Shown here: positions 7,256 to 15,160 of the stretch, in pieces
Position numbering within the stretch: position 1 is the first letter of the stretch
How the letters are laid out: every line of letters begins with the position of its first letter
Source: Armatimonadota bacterium
GTDB taxonomy: Bacteria; Armatimonadota; Fimbriimonadia; Fimbriimonadales; Fimbriimonadaceae
Assembly: GCA_016223145.1 (NCBI GenBank)
Contig: JACRPN010000011.1
Coordinates: 124,001 to 188,000, forward strand
Length of the DNA stretch: 64,000 nucleotides
Reading direction: 5' to 3'
Notes under the pieces: model-generated
What the model was told of the DNA's origin: nothing
Databases searched by the model: none
What the model saw: the letters and a program-made list of their open reading frames with translations, nothing else
Program-made: the position numbers and the translations under genes

Positions 7256-9781
7256 ATGAGTCCGCGCGCAAAGGTCAAAGCAGTCGTGATGGCGGGGGGC
7301 GAGGGCTCCCGGCTTCGGCCCGTCACGGCGCAGCGCCCCAAACCCCTGGCGCCGGTCGGCAATCGGCCGATCATGGAGCACATTCTGGGGCTCCTGAGCC
7401 GGCATGGGATCACCGAAGTCGTCTCGACGCTGCACTACTTGGCCGACGAGGTTCAGAACTACTTCGGAGACGGGTCCGAGTTCGACGTGCGGATGACCTA
7501 CGCCATCGAGGACACGCCCCTGGGCACGGCGGGCAGCGTGAATATGGCGCGCGAGCGGCTGAAAGACGGTTCGTTCGTGATCGTGTCCGGGGACTGTTTG
7601 ACCGATTGCGATCTGACCAAAGCCATAGAATTCCACCGAACCAAGGGAAGCGTGGCGACGCTGGTACTGGCGCGCGTCCCGAATCCTCTGGAATTTGGCG
7701 TCGTGATCACCGACGACGAGGGCCGCGTGGTTCGGTTCCTTGAGAAGCCGGGCTGGTCGGAGGTGTTCAGCGACACGGTGAACACGGGCATGTACATCCT
7801 GGAGCCCGAGGTGTTCGAGCTCATGGAGCCTGGGAAGATCTACGACTGGAGCAGGGACATTTTCCCAGAGCTGCTTCAGGCGGGCAAGCCCATGTTCGGG
7901 TTCATCATGGAGGGTTACTGGGCGGACTTGGGGTCGCTCACACAGTATCGCGAGGCTCAGCGCCACCTTCTTGCGCGAGAGGTGGACCTTCCCGTGCCCG
8001 GCAACGAGGTGACGCCGGGCGTGTTCCTCGGGCCCGGATGCATGATCGATGAAACCGCACAGCTCATTCCGCCGCTGGCCCTGGGAGCGAACTGCAAAAT
8101 CCGGGCGGGCGCGGTGATCGGGCCCCACACGGTGATCGGCGACAACGCCCTGGTGGAGGAGGGCGCGACCATCGAGCGCTCCGTGATCTGGGACAGCGCC
8201 TATGTGGGCCCAAACGTGGGAATCCACTCGGCGATCTGCTGTTCCCGGGTGACGATCAAGAAGGACGCGACCGTCGGCGAGGACGCGGTCGTTGGCGACC
8301 GCTGCCTGCTCGACGTCGGCGCCTCGATCCGGCCGAAGGTCAAGCTTTGGCCCGACAAGATCATCGAGCGCGGGGCGACGGTAACGATGTCGCTGGTCTG
8401 GGGCCACCAGTGGCGCGTCAGCCTGTTCCGGGACCTGGGCGTCGCCGGCATCAGCAACATTGAGATCACGCCGGACCTCGCAGTGCGGCTGGGCGCGGCG
8501 TATGGCTCAAGCCTCCCGCCCTCCAGCCGTGTCGTCACGGCCCGGGACAGCACGCGCAGCTCGCGCATGATCAAGCGCGCCATGATTGCGGCGTTCTTGG
8601 GTGTGGGCTGCGATGTCTCGGACATGCGTTCGGCGGCGGCGCCGATCGTGCGACATCACACGAAGGCAATGGGGGCGGCGGGGGCGGCGTATGTGCGCAA
8701 GCTGCCGGGGAATACCCGCGTGACGCTCATCGAGCTTTTCGACAGCCGCGGGGCCTACCTCTCGCGAAATATGGAGCGAAAGGTAGAGAACGCCCATTTC
8801 CGAGAGGACTTCAAGCGCACCGACCCCGAGGACCTGGGGGTGATTGACTACACGAGCAGGGCCATCGAGGGCTATCAGGAGGACTTCTTCCGGCTGCTCG
8901 ATATGCCGGAGCCGCAGCGCGCGATGCGCGTGGTCTGCGATTACGGCTATAGCCCTGTGGCGTCGCTCTACCCGGCGATGCTGGCGCGGATGGGCATTGA
9001 ATCGGTCAGCCTGAACGCCTTCAACGACGCCAAGTTGGCACCCCGGCATCGAGAGGATGTGGAGCGCCACGTAGAGCACCTGAGGCGCATCGTCGACTCG
9101 CTGAACTACCACCTGGGGGTGCTCTTCACCGAGGAGGGCGAGCGCCTCACGGTGGTGGACGACCGGGGACGGGTGCTAGAGGGAAACAAGCTTTTGGCGG
9201 CTATGGGGATGCTGCAATCCAAGGCAGAGCCCAACAGCTCGATCGCGCTGAGCGTGGCCGCACCGGACCGTTTGGTGAGGCTCTTGGAGGGGTCCGGGTC
9301 TCAGGTGATTCGCACCAAGGCGGACGTCCGCTCGCTGATGAGCGCGGCGCTCGATGCGGGTGTTTCGTTTGCAGGGGATGACCGCGGCGGGTTCATCCAC
9401 CCGGCGCTGCATCCCGGCTACGACGCCATGTTTGGGTTCGCGAGACTGGTCGGATTGCTCAAAAAGACTGGTCTGCGACTAGGCGAAGTGATCGACGAGG
9501 TGCCCGCTTTCATGATGGGCTACGCCCAGGTGAAGTGCCCGTGGGAGGCCAAGGGATCGGTGATGCGCAGCCTGACGGAGTTCAGCCGTGAGAAGGAGCG
9601 CGTGGATACGCTGGACGGCATCAAGATCTACGACGGAGAGAGCTGGGTGCTGGTGCTGCCGGACGCGGTGGAGCCGCTGTTCCACGTGTTTGCCGAGAGC
9701 CCGGAGCAGACGCAGACGGATGCGTATTTGGACGACTATGTGCGGCGGATTGAGGCGATTCGGGCGGCGAGCTTGGCCTGA
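7256..9781 (+). CDS. Sugar-1-phosphate nucleotidyltransferase fused to a degenerate phosphomannomutase-like domain
   Basis: The 841-residue protein starts with a nucleotidyltransferase domain (about 1-235; GGEGSRLRPVTAQRPKPLAPV, the signature of NDP-sugar pyrophosphorylases). A left-handed beta-helix with hexapeptide repeats follows (about 250-370). From about 375 it aligns by eye to phosphomannomutase/phosphoglucomutase, starting at TARDSTRSSRM. The serine loop TASHNP is replaced by VRKLPGNTR (about 479-487) and the metal loop DGDGDR by TEEGER (about 624-629), so mutase chemistry is doubtful. Homologous fusions are annotated as mannose-1-phosphate guanylyltransferase in actinobacteria and cyanobacteria. 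The likely role is GDP- or UDP-sugar supply for cell-surface glycans. The ATG comes 10 nt after the upstream stop, suggesting a transcriptional unit with the secreted protein. Confidence 0.85.
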   Translation: MSPRAKVKAVVMAGGEGSRLRPVTAQRPKPLAPVGNRPIMEHILGLLSRHGITEVVSTLHYLADEVQNYFGDGSEFDVRMTYAIEDTPLGTAGSVNMARERLKDGSFVIVSGDCLTDCDLTKAIEFHRTKGSVATLVLARVPNPLEFGVVITDDEGRVVRFLEKPGWSEVFSDTVNTGMYILEPEVFELMEPGKIYDWSRDIFPELLQAGKPMFGFIMEGYWADLGSLTQYREAQRHLLAREVDLPVPGNEVTPGVFLGPGCMIDETAQLIPPLALGANCKIRAGAVIGPHTVIGDNALVEEGATIERSVIWDSAYVGPNVGIHSAICCSRVTIKKDATVGEDAVVGDRCLLDVGASIRPKVKLWPDKIIERGATVTMSLVWGHQWRVSLFRDLGVAGISNIEITPDLAVRLGAAYGSSLPPSSRVVTARDSTRSSRMIKRAMIAAFLGVGCDVSDMRSAAAPIVRHHTKAMGAAGAAYVRKLPGNTRVTLIELFDSRGAYLSRNMERKVENAHFREDFKRTDPEDLGVIDYTSRAIEGYQEDFFRLLDMPEPQRAMRVVCDYGYSPVASLYPAMLARMGIESVSLNAFNDAKLAPRHREDVERHVEHLRRIVDSLNYHLGVLFTEEGERLTVVDDRGRVLEGNKLLAAMGMLQSKAEPNSSIALSVAAPDRLVRLLEGSGSQVIRTKADVRSLMSAALDAGVSFAGDDRGGFIHPALHPGYDAMFGFARLVGLLKKTGLRLGEVIDEVPAFMMGYAQVKCPWEAKGSVMRSLTEFSREKERVDTLDGIKIYDGESWVLVLPDAVEPLFHVFAESPEQTQTDAYLDDYVRRIEAIRAASLA

Positions 9782-9885
9782 CCCTCATTCAGCACCCTGA
9801 GCTTGATCCGAAAGCTGCCGATGGGATACGGTAGAGCGCATAGCCACACCCGCGCCGATCACCTTGCCCGCTGAGCGAGATGTCC

Positions 9886-9937
9886 GCTTCTCCCCGTGTG
9901 GGAGGGGCCGGTGAACGAAGTGCACCGGGTGAGAGGT
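9886..9937. repeat. Palindromic repeat family A, copy 1
   Basis: The sequence contains CTCCCCGTGTGGGAGGGG followed by GGTGAACGAAGTGCACCGGGTGAG. The same layout (CTCTCCCC-GGGAGAGG stem, then a GTGAnCGnAGnGAACCGGGTGAG block) recurs at 11755, 38439 (inverted), 51078 (inverted) and 52294. Here it lies between the nucleotidyltransferase and DnaJ-like genes. Confidence 0.7.
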
Positions 9938-9979
9938 TCCGATGAGCTTGGGAACTGCGGCTGAGACGGACGATCATCG

Positions 9980-11110
9980 TTGGCCAACGTTAACCGGACC
10001 CATTATGAAGTGCTAGGCGTTCCAAAGAACGCCTCTCAAGGCGACATTAAGTCGGCCTACCGCAAGCTTGCGCTCAAGTATCACCCGGACCGGGCGCCCG
10101 GGGAAGGCGAGAAGTTCCTGGAAGCGTCCTCAGCCTACGAGGTGCTGAGCGACACCGCACGGCGACAGGACTACGATCGTCTGCTCAATCTTGAGGCTCA
10201 AGGGGTGGCGCAGGGCAGAGCTTCAAGGCGTCCGACCTCGCGCCCATCGCCCAGGCCTGATCCGCCGCGCCGCGCGGCCCCGCCCAAGGCCGCGCCGAAG
10301 GGGCCCGGCAAGCCGACTCCCTCCGAGGTGGCGCAGCTCAAGACTCTCTTTGAAAAGCGTCGGTTTCGCGAGGCTGAGACGCTTGCCCAGAGCATCCTCG
10401 ACCGCGACCCCAGGCAGGCCGTGGCCTATGGTGTGCTCGGCGAGATCGTCCGACAGCGCGGCGACCTGAGGAAGGCGGCCAAGCTCTTTGCGCTGGCGGT
10501 CCAGATGGACACGGGAAACCCCTACTATCTGCGGCGCTACGAAGAGGTCTTCAAGATGGCGCAGATGGGCATCGGCAAGCCCGAAGAACGGCAGGCAAAG
10601 CCCCGCGCGACCATCGCACCGTTTGTGGGATTCCTGGTTCTGGCTGCCGCATCGGCTTATGTCGTGCTGAGCAAGGAGCCGGCGGTGTTCCCGGAGATTG
10701 CGCTGATCTCAACCTGGACGCTGGGCCTGATGGTGATGCTCCTCATTTCGGGGGTGGCGATCGGGGCGGCCATGAGCCTCGGCAACATGGTGGACAGCCT
10801 GGAATCCGCCACGCCCTATGGCTCAAGCCGGGCTGCTCCCGCGGTGGGGCTGCTCTTCGTGGCGGTGGTCAACTTCTGGCTGGCGGCGGTGCTGTTCGCT
10901 CAGTCGTGCCTGGTGAACAAGTCGTTCGATTACTCCACGGGGAGGATGCTCGGCGCCGTAGGGTTCGCGGCGGCTTCGCTCTCGGCGGCTTCGATGCTGT
11001 CGCCCGTCGCCATCGATCCTCTGCAGACCCTGCTTTGGGGTGGGAACCTGGCCTACCTGGGGGCGATCATCGGCTGGGTGGGGGCCGATTCGCTAAGGGA
11101 AGCGCGCTGA
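9980..11110 (+). CDS. DnaJ-domain membrane protein with TPR-like segment
   Basis: This 376-residue protein has an N-terminal J domain (about 5-68) with the essential HPD motif in LKYHPDRAP, so it should stimulate an Hsp70/DnaK. A Pro/Ala/Arg-rich linker (about 78-112) follows. Residues about 115-190 look like TPR helices ([37 protein letters not shown]). The C-terminal half has about five hydrophobic segments (around 213-235, 240-265, 285-310, 320-340 and 348-370). It is not a classical DnaJ because it lacks the zinc domain, so it is best called a membrane-tethered J-protein. The start codon is TTG at 9980, chosen because the J domain begins at once; no strong Shine-Dalgarno sequence is visible. 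alaS follows 36 nt downstream. Confidence 0.8.
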   Translation: MANVNRTHYEVLGVPKNASQGDIKSAYRKLALKYHPDRAPGEGEKFLEASSAYEVLSDTARRQDYDRLLNLEAQGVAQGRASRRPTSRPSPRPDPPRRAAPPKAAPKGPGKPTPSEVAQLKTLFEKRRFREAETLAQSILDRDPRQAVAYGVLGEIVRQRGDLRKAAKLFALAVQMDTGNPYYLRRYEEVFKMAQMGIGKPEERQAKPRATIAPFVGFLVLAAASAYVVLSKEPAVFPEIALISTWTLGLMVMLLISGVAIGAAMSLGNMVDSLESATPYGSSRAAPAVGLLFVAVVNFWLAAVLFAQSCLVNKSFDYSTGRMLGAVGFAAASLSAASMLSPVAIDPLQTLLWGGNLAYLGAIIGWVGADSLREAR

Positions 11111-11130
11111 GGGAGTTGCCGCTCAAGAGG

Positions 11131-11136
11131 TACCCT
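11131..11136 (+). promoter_or_regulatory. -10 box (TACCCT) before alaS
   Basis: TACCCT ends 10 nt before the alaS ATG at 11147. It may give alaS its own start-proximal promoter independent of the DnaJ-like gene. Confidence 0.4.
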
Positions 11137-11146
11137 CCTACCTCGA

Positions 11147-14110
11147 ATGACGGCGCGTGAACTGAGAGAGAAGTACCTAGCGTTTTTTGAGTCGAAGGGC
11201 CACCAGGTCTACCCTTCGGCCTCCTTGGTGCCGTATGACGCCACCGGGCGGCTCGACGAGTCGCTGATGTTCACCGGCGCCGGCATGGTGCAGTTCAAGC
11301 CGTTCTTTCGTGGTGTGGCGCAGCCACCCAGCAAGTGCCTGACCGACGTGCAGAAGTGCCTCAGGACGACCGACATCGAAGAGGTCGGCGACCCGACGCA
11401 CCTGACCTTCTTCGAGATGCTCGGCAACTTCAGCTTTGGCGACTACTTCAAGAAGGACGCCATTGCCTATAGCTGGGAGTTCTTGACGTCGCCGCAGTGG
11501 CTAGGTTTGGATCCTAAGCGGCTTTCGTTCACCGTGTTTGAGGAGGACGACGAGGCCTATGGCTTCTGGGCGGAGCACCTGAGGGCGGCGGGCATCGACC
11601 CCGAGACGCGGATATTCCGGCTGGGAGAGGAAACCAACTACTGGCCCGCGGGCGCCTTTTCCAAGGGACCTCCTGGCCCCTGCGGCCCGAATTCGGAGAT
11701 GTTCTACTGGACTCCGAACGACGAGGACCCGCCCTCGACATCCTCATCAGGAATCACCTCTCCCCTCGCGGGAGAGGTCGGTGAGCGCAGCGAACCGGGT
11801 GAGGAGGGATCGACAATGACGGAACCGCCACCCACAACCCCCTCCTCCTCTCGCTCCGCTCCAAGAGGAGGGGGCTATTCCCGAGAGGATTATCTCCGCG
11901 ACGAGAAGGCCGGCAAGTGGCTGGAGATCTGGAACGACGTGTTCATCCAGTACGAATGGAAGGGCCGGCTGAAGAATCCGGAGCGGCCCTCGGACGGATG
12001 GGTGAAGGAGGGAATGGACCCGCTGCCGTTCCAATCGGTAGACACGGGCATGGGCCTTGAGCGCACGATCACTGTCCTGAACGGCACGAAGTCGGTGTAT
12101 GACAACGACCTCTTTGAGCCGGTGTTTAGGGCGATCAGGTCCGAGGTTCGAGGTCCGAGGTCTGGCGCCGGAACGGAGCGAGACGTCTCGGGACTTGCTT
12201 CTGCCGAGCGCATCATCGCCGACCACCTGCGGGCGGCGTGCTTCTGCATCGCCGACGGCATCCTGCCCTCGAATACGGGCCGCGGGTATGTGCTGCGGCG
12301 GCTGATCCGGCGGGCGGTGCTGAAGGGGCAGCGGGTGCTGGGGATCGAAGAGCCGTTCCTGCACAATGTGTATGAGGGTGTGGCGGAGGCGCTGGGCGGG
12401 CATTACACGGAGCTGGCCGAACGGCGCGAGATGATCGTCGAGACGCTGAGGAATGAGGAGGGGCTGTTTAGGAGAACACTGAAGGAAGGCTTTGGGGTCT
12501 TTCTCGAGACCCTGACTGACCATGTAATTCCAGAGATCGCAAAGCGCTTGCACGAAGAAACTGGGACGCGGCATGTGCTTTTCAACCCTCTTGAGCAAGC
12601 CGTTTTTCAAACGCAATCCCTCAAGCCGTGGACACTGCAGCTTCATTCAATGGTAGCGTTTCCGGGCCGCTTCGCCTTCCAGCTCTATGACACCTACGGT
12701 TTTCCCCTCGAAGTCACCCAAGAGCTCTGCCAAGAAGCCGGGATTGAGGTGGACCTCGAAGGCTTTGAGGCCGCCATGAAAGAGGCGCAGGAGCGCTCGA
12801 AGGCCGCGCACTCGGGCGACACGGTGTATGGCGGCGTGACGGTACGCATCGACCTGTACGCGCTTCACGATCACTTGGAAGTGTCGGACGGGTCAGACCC
12901 GTCAGACAAGTCCGACGTGACAGACAGAACAGGGAAAGCCATAGGCCCAACACCCACCCTCTTCACCGGCTACCAGGAGACCACCACCCAGGCCAGGATT
13001 GTGGGCGCTCTGCCTTTCGTCGATGAGGAACCGACGCCTGGTGCTCGGCTGGTCATCGCCCTCGACCGCACTCCGTTCTATGCCGAATCCGGGGGCCAGG
13101 TCTCCGACACCGGGACCATCGAGGGGAGCACTTTCAAGCTCAAAGTGGTGGACCTCATCAAACAGGACGGCGTGATCGTCCACCTCGTCGAGGTGCTTGA
13201 GGGCCAGGACTTCGACCTCTCCGGAAAGACCCCCGAGGAAGCCAAGGGCTACCTTCAGGGACTCCTATATGGTCAGCCCGTGATCGCCCGCGTGGACGCC
13301 CCACGACGACGCGACATCGCCCGGAACCACACCGCGACCCACCTGCTCCACGCGGCGCTTCGCAGCGTTCTCGGCAAGCATGTGACCCAGGCGGGGTCGC
13401 TGGTCAGTCCCGAGCACCTTCGGTTCGACTTCACCCACGGCAAGGCGATGACGGCGGAGGAGCTGGCCCTTGTCGAGCGGATGGTGAACGACCAGATCCT
13501 TCAGGCCGACGCGGTAAACATCCACATGGACGTGCCCATCGCGGAAGCCAAGGCGAAGGGCGCTATGGCGCTGTTCGGGGAAAAGTACGGCGACAAGGTG
13601 CGCGTCGTGGAGATCTCGGGGAGTCTCCCTCCCCCTGCCCCTCCCTCATTTTCGCAAAGCGAAAACAAGGGAGTGGCGGGCGCCATCGCGCGGCTACAAG
13701 AGCAGCTCCGAGAAGAGAAGAAGCGCGTGGAGCGCCTGCGCGCTCAAGGGACGGACAGCCAGCAGGCCGCGACGCTCGACGTGAAAGGCGTCGAATTGGC
13801 CATTCAAAAACTGGATGACGGCGACATGAAGGAAGCGACGGCGGTGGCTGACCGATTGGCCGACGCGCAACCCAACCGCGTTGTTGTAGTGGCGTTGGCG
13901 GCAGATGGCAAGGTGAGTCTGGCCGTCAAGGTCGGCGCAGAGGCCCAGGCCAAGGGCGCGCACGCGGGCAACCTGGTGCGCGAGTTGGCGAAGCGGGTGG
14001 GCGGCGGAGGGGGCGGACGTCCGGACTTCGCGACCGCCGGCGGGAAGGACGTGGCGGCCCTCGAGGGGGCACTGAGGGATGCGTCAGGGCTGTTGGCGGC
14101 TCAGCTCTAG
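11147..14110 (+). CDS. alaS: Alanyl-tRNA synthetase, interrupted by repeats and lacking the CxxxH editing motif
   Basis: The enzyme charges tRNA-Ala with alanine. The class II catalytic core is intact: MFTGAGMVQFKPFF, FFEMLGNFSFGDYF and motif 3 GMGLERT. The editing domain keeps its first zinc pair HTATH (728-732). The protein is 987 residues against about 870 for most bacterial AlaS. Extra segments are: residues about 197-245 (family A repeat plus a hairpin), 331-340 (four heptamers), about 447-502 (an unexplained insert before FQLYDTYGFP) and about 579-594 (octamers). After VRVVEISGS (about 825) the expected ELCGGTH zinc/editing motif and about 60 following residues are missing; a Pro/Ser-rich hairpin-encoded stretch leads straight into the coiled coil (RLQEQLREEKKRVERL). 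The C-Ala domain ends normally (GGGGGGRPDFATAGG). Aminoacylation should work; clearance of mischarged tRNA is probably impaired. Confidence 0.93.
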   Translation: MTARELREKYLAFFESKGHQVYPSASLVPYDATGRLDESLMFTGAGMVQFKPFFRGVAQPPSKCLTDVQKCLRTTDIEEVGDPTHLTFFEMLGNFSFGDYFKKDAIAYSWEFLTSPQWLGLDPKRLSFTVFEEDDEAYGFWAEHLRAAGIDPETRIFRLGEETNYWPAGAFSKGPPGPCGPNSEMFYWTPNDEDPPSTSSSGITSPLAGEVGERSEPGEEGSTMTEPPPTTPSSSRSAPRGGGYSREDYLRDEKAGKWLEIWNDVFIQYEWKGRLKNPERPSDGWVKEGMDPLPFQSVDTGMGLERTITVLNGTKSVYDNDLFEPVFRAIRSEVRGPRSGAGTERDVSGLASAERIIADHLRAACFCIADGILPSNTGRGYVLRRLIRRAVLKGQRVLGIEEPFLHNVYEGVAEALGGHYTELAERREMIVETLRNEEGLFRRTLKEGFGVFLETLTDHVIPEIAKRLHEETGTRHVLFNPLEQAVFQTQSLKPWTLQLHSMVAFPGRFAFQLYDTYGFPLEVTQELCQEAGIEVDLEGFEAAMKEAQERSKAAHSGDTVYGGVTVRIDLYALHDHLEVSDGSDPSDKSDVTDRTGKAIGPTPTLFTGYQETTTQARIVGALPFVDEEPTPGARLVIALDRTPFYAESGGQVSDTGTIEGSTFKLKVVDLIKQDGVIVHLVEVLEGQDFDLSGKTPEEAKGYLQGLLYGQPVIARVDAPRRRDIARNHTATHLLHAALRSVLGKHVTQAGSLVSPEHLRFDFTHGKAMTAEELALVERMVNDQILQADAVNIHMDVPIAEAKAKGAMALFGEKYGDKVRVVEISGSLPPPAPPSFSQSENKGVAGAIARLQEQLREEKKRVERLRAQGTDSQQAATLDVKGVELAIQKLDDGDMKEATAVADRLADAQPNRVVVVALAADGKVSLAVKVGAEAQAKGAHAGNLVRELAKRVGGGGGGRPDFATAGGKDVAALEGALRDASGLLAAQL
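11755..11809 (+). repeat. Palindromic repeat family A, copy 2, inside alaS
   Basis: This in-frame copy encodes SPLAGEVGERSEPGE within AlaS (about residues 204-219). The DNA shows the CTCTCCCCTCGCGGGAGAG stem and the GTGAGCGCAGCGAACCGGGT block of the family. It lies between the catalytic segment GPCGPNSEMFYW and the KWLEIWNDVF region, a spot where AlaS proteins tolerate a loop. Confidence 0.85.
11838..11874. repeat. Ten-bp stem hairpin inside alaS
   Basis: CCCCCTCCTC (11838-11847) pairs perfectly with GAGGAGGGGG (11865-11874) around a 17-nt loop. It sits just downstream of the family A repeat and together they make up the extra segment of about 50 residues. Confidence 0.75.
12137..12164. repeat. 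Four heptamers inside alaS
   Basis: Four 7-nt units, AGGTCCG, AGGTTCG, AGGTCCG and AGGTCTG, encode SEVRGPRSG in AlaS. This is a short in-frame tract of the heptamer family. Confidence 0.75.
12881..12928. repeat. Octamer-like tract inside alaS
   Basis: Degenerate 8-nt units related to GTGTCGGA/CGGGTCAG encode SDGSDPSDKSDVTD in AlaS. A closely similar tract, in reversed sense, lies in the GH172-like gene at 31595-31630. Confidence 0.65.
13629..13675. repeat. Hairpin repeat replacing the AlaS CxxxH segment
   Basis: The stretch has a CTCCCTC...CAAGGGAG outer pair and TTTTCGC-AAA-GCGAAAA inner arms, giving a long hairpin. It encodes a Pro/Ser-rich peptide (SLPPPAPPSFSQSENKG) at the position where AlaS proteins carry the ELCGGTH zinc motif. 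Confidence 0.75.
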
Positions 14111-14150
14111 CATTCTGCCTACTTGATGGTGGCGCTTGGCGGTGGCGCAA

Positions 14151-14200
14151 GTTGAAGCTTGCTCGCCCTGAAAAGGCGGGCTGAAGCGCACCCTCCATCC
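14151..14200. repeat. Dispersed repeat family B, copy 1
   Basis: This sequence and 16816-16866 share an identical 20-nt core (14161-14180 and 16827-16846) flanked by TTGAAGC/CTGAAGC and ending in CCCTCCATCC/CCCTTCATCC. It lies just downstream of alaS and could form a hairpin through GCCC and GGGC arms. Confidence 0.65.
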
Positions 14201-14253
14201 GGATCGATCTAGGGGACGCCCGGTCTCAGACCAGTCGGCGACCGGTTCGCCGC

Positions 14254-14472
14254 TTATTCTTCGGCGTCGTCGATCGCCAGGTCTTCGTCTTCCAGGACCT
14301 CATCGAGCCCGCCCGTGGGCGTGGCTGCAGCCGGAGTCGTCGGCTCAAGGGAAATGAAGGCGATGTTTTTGGTCTTGCGGTCCGGGCAGTTGTTGCAGAC
14401 GAACTCCGCCTTCACCCCCTGTAGCCACGAAGGCACTTTGTCCATCACCCTGCCGCACGAACATTTGACCAT
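14254..14472 (-). CDS. Small CxC/CxxC protein with acidic tail
   Basis: This 72-residue protein has a CSCGRV pair near the N-terminus and CNNC at about 26-29, which together could bind one zinc ion. A Pro/Thr/Ala linker and a strongly acidic tail (LEDEDLAIDDAEE) follow. It starts 4 nt after the stop of the upstream small membrane protein gene, with GGAG about 9 nt before the ATG, so the two form an operon. The function is unknown; the layout resembles small transcription- or RNA-related zinc ribbons. Confidence 0.65.
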   Translation of the reverse strand: MVKCSCGRVMDKVPSWLQGVKAEFVCNNCPDRKTKNIAFISLEPTTPAAATPTGGLDEVLEDEDLAIDDAEE

Positions 14473-14476
14473 ATTA

Positions 14477-14731
14477 TTAAGACTCCACTTCTTCGAGATA
14501 CTCGTTGTAATGCTGAACCGTTTGCTTGTGGCTCAGCCAGCCGTTGACGAACATGACCACGGCGCTGCCCAGGTAGATGAGGACCAGACCGCCCTCACGC
14601 TTCTGGCCCGGATCGCGAACGGCGTTCTCGCCGACGGCTAGGCCGTACGCTGCCACCAGCACCAGGATGCCCGTGATCCAAAAGTAGGTGTTCTTCCACC
14701 AGACGGGCTTGGGGGGCGGCTTCTCGCTCAT
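14477..14731 (-). CDS. Small two-helix membrane protein
   Basis: This 84-residue protein has two hydrophobic segments (about 16-32 and 49-66, YFWITGILVLVAAYGLAV and LVLIYLGSAVVMFVNGWL) and a charged tail. It is the first gene of a two-gene unit with the small zinc-type protein. The ATG lies 9 nt after a TACAAT box. No known family was recognised. Confidence 0.6.
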   Translation of the reverse strand: MSEKPPPKPVWWKNTYFWITGILVLVAAYGLAVGENAVRDPGQKREGGLVLIYLGSAVVMFVNGWLSHKQTVQHYNEYLEEVES

Positions 14732-14740
14732 CGGCGCGTG

Positions 14741-14746
14741 ATTGTA
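14741..14746 (-). promoter_or_regulatory. -10 box (TACAAT) for the small membrane protein operon
   Basis: TACAAT on the minus strand stands 9 nt before the ATG at 14731. It is among the best -10 matches of the window. Confidence 0.55.
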
Positions 14747-14756
14747 CCCGGGCGCC

Positions 14757-14889
14757 GGGAGAGGAGGAGGATGGAAGGGTTGAGGGAAGGGGGTGTGGAT
14801 GAAGAGATGAGGAGATGAAGGGATGAGGGGCGGTGCGTTCTCCGGCCCCCTGGTCCCTCTGTCCTTCGGTTCCTCGGTCCTGCGCGGGC
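14757..14889. repeat. G-rich and C/T-rich 7-8-mer tandem tract
   Basis: The first part is built of units such as GATGAAG, AGATGAG and GGGATGA, the second of TGGTCCCT/TGTCCTTC-type units. It is intergenic between 14731 and 14928. Confidence 0.6.
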
Positions 14890-14927
14890 ACGGAACCCGC
14901 GGCTACGGGATTCCCGTCCCTCCGCAC

Positions 14928-15128
14928 CTATACTCGGATATCCAGAAGCTGCCCTACGCCTTCCGACCGGTTGGACTGGGCCTCGGCTTCCTTCCTCTGG
15001 GCTTCCATCAATCGGCGGAGGAGCTGCGCCTGGGGAGATTCGACAGCGTCGGACTTGGGCGTCGTCGCGGGCTGCGCGCCGCCGATATTCAGGTGTGGGT
15101 TGGTGGAGCCGGTGCTTCCGACGTTCAT
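14928..15128 (-). CDS. Small hypothetical protein (YjfB motility-protein-like tail)
   Basis: This 66-residue protein has a polar N-terminus, a single helix (QAQLLRRLMEAQRKEAEAQ) and a C-terminal GQLLDIRV. The helix plus G-x-x-(I/L)-D-(I/V)-x-V ending recalls the short YjfB 'putative motility protein' family, but the match is weak. It lies 32 nt downstream of the prmC stop on the same strand. fliS and a FliT-like gene elsewhere in the window show that the organism carries flagellar genes. Confidence 0.45.
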   Translation of the reverse strand: MNVGSTGSTNPHLNIGGAQPATTPKSDAVESPQAQLLRRLMEAQRKEAEAQSNRSEGVGQLLDIRV

Positions 15129-15160
15129 CGATATTCGTATCGGAAGGAACCGCGATTTCC

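Noticed and set aside
7250-8407. Long minus-strand open frame of 385 codons
   Set aside because: It lies antisense to the nucleotidyltransferase gene and has Arg/Pro/His-rich composition typical of GC-rich shadow frames.
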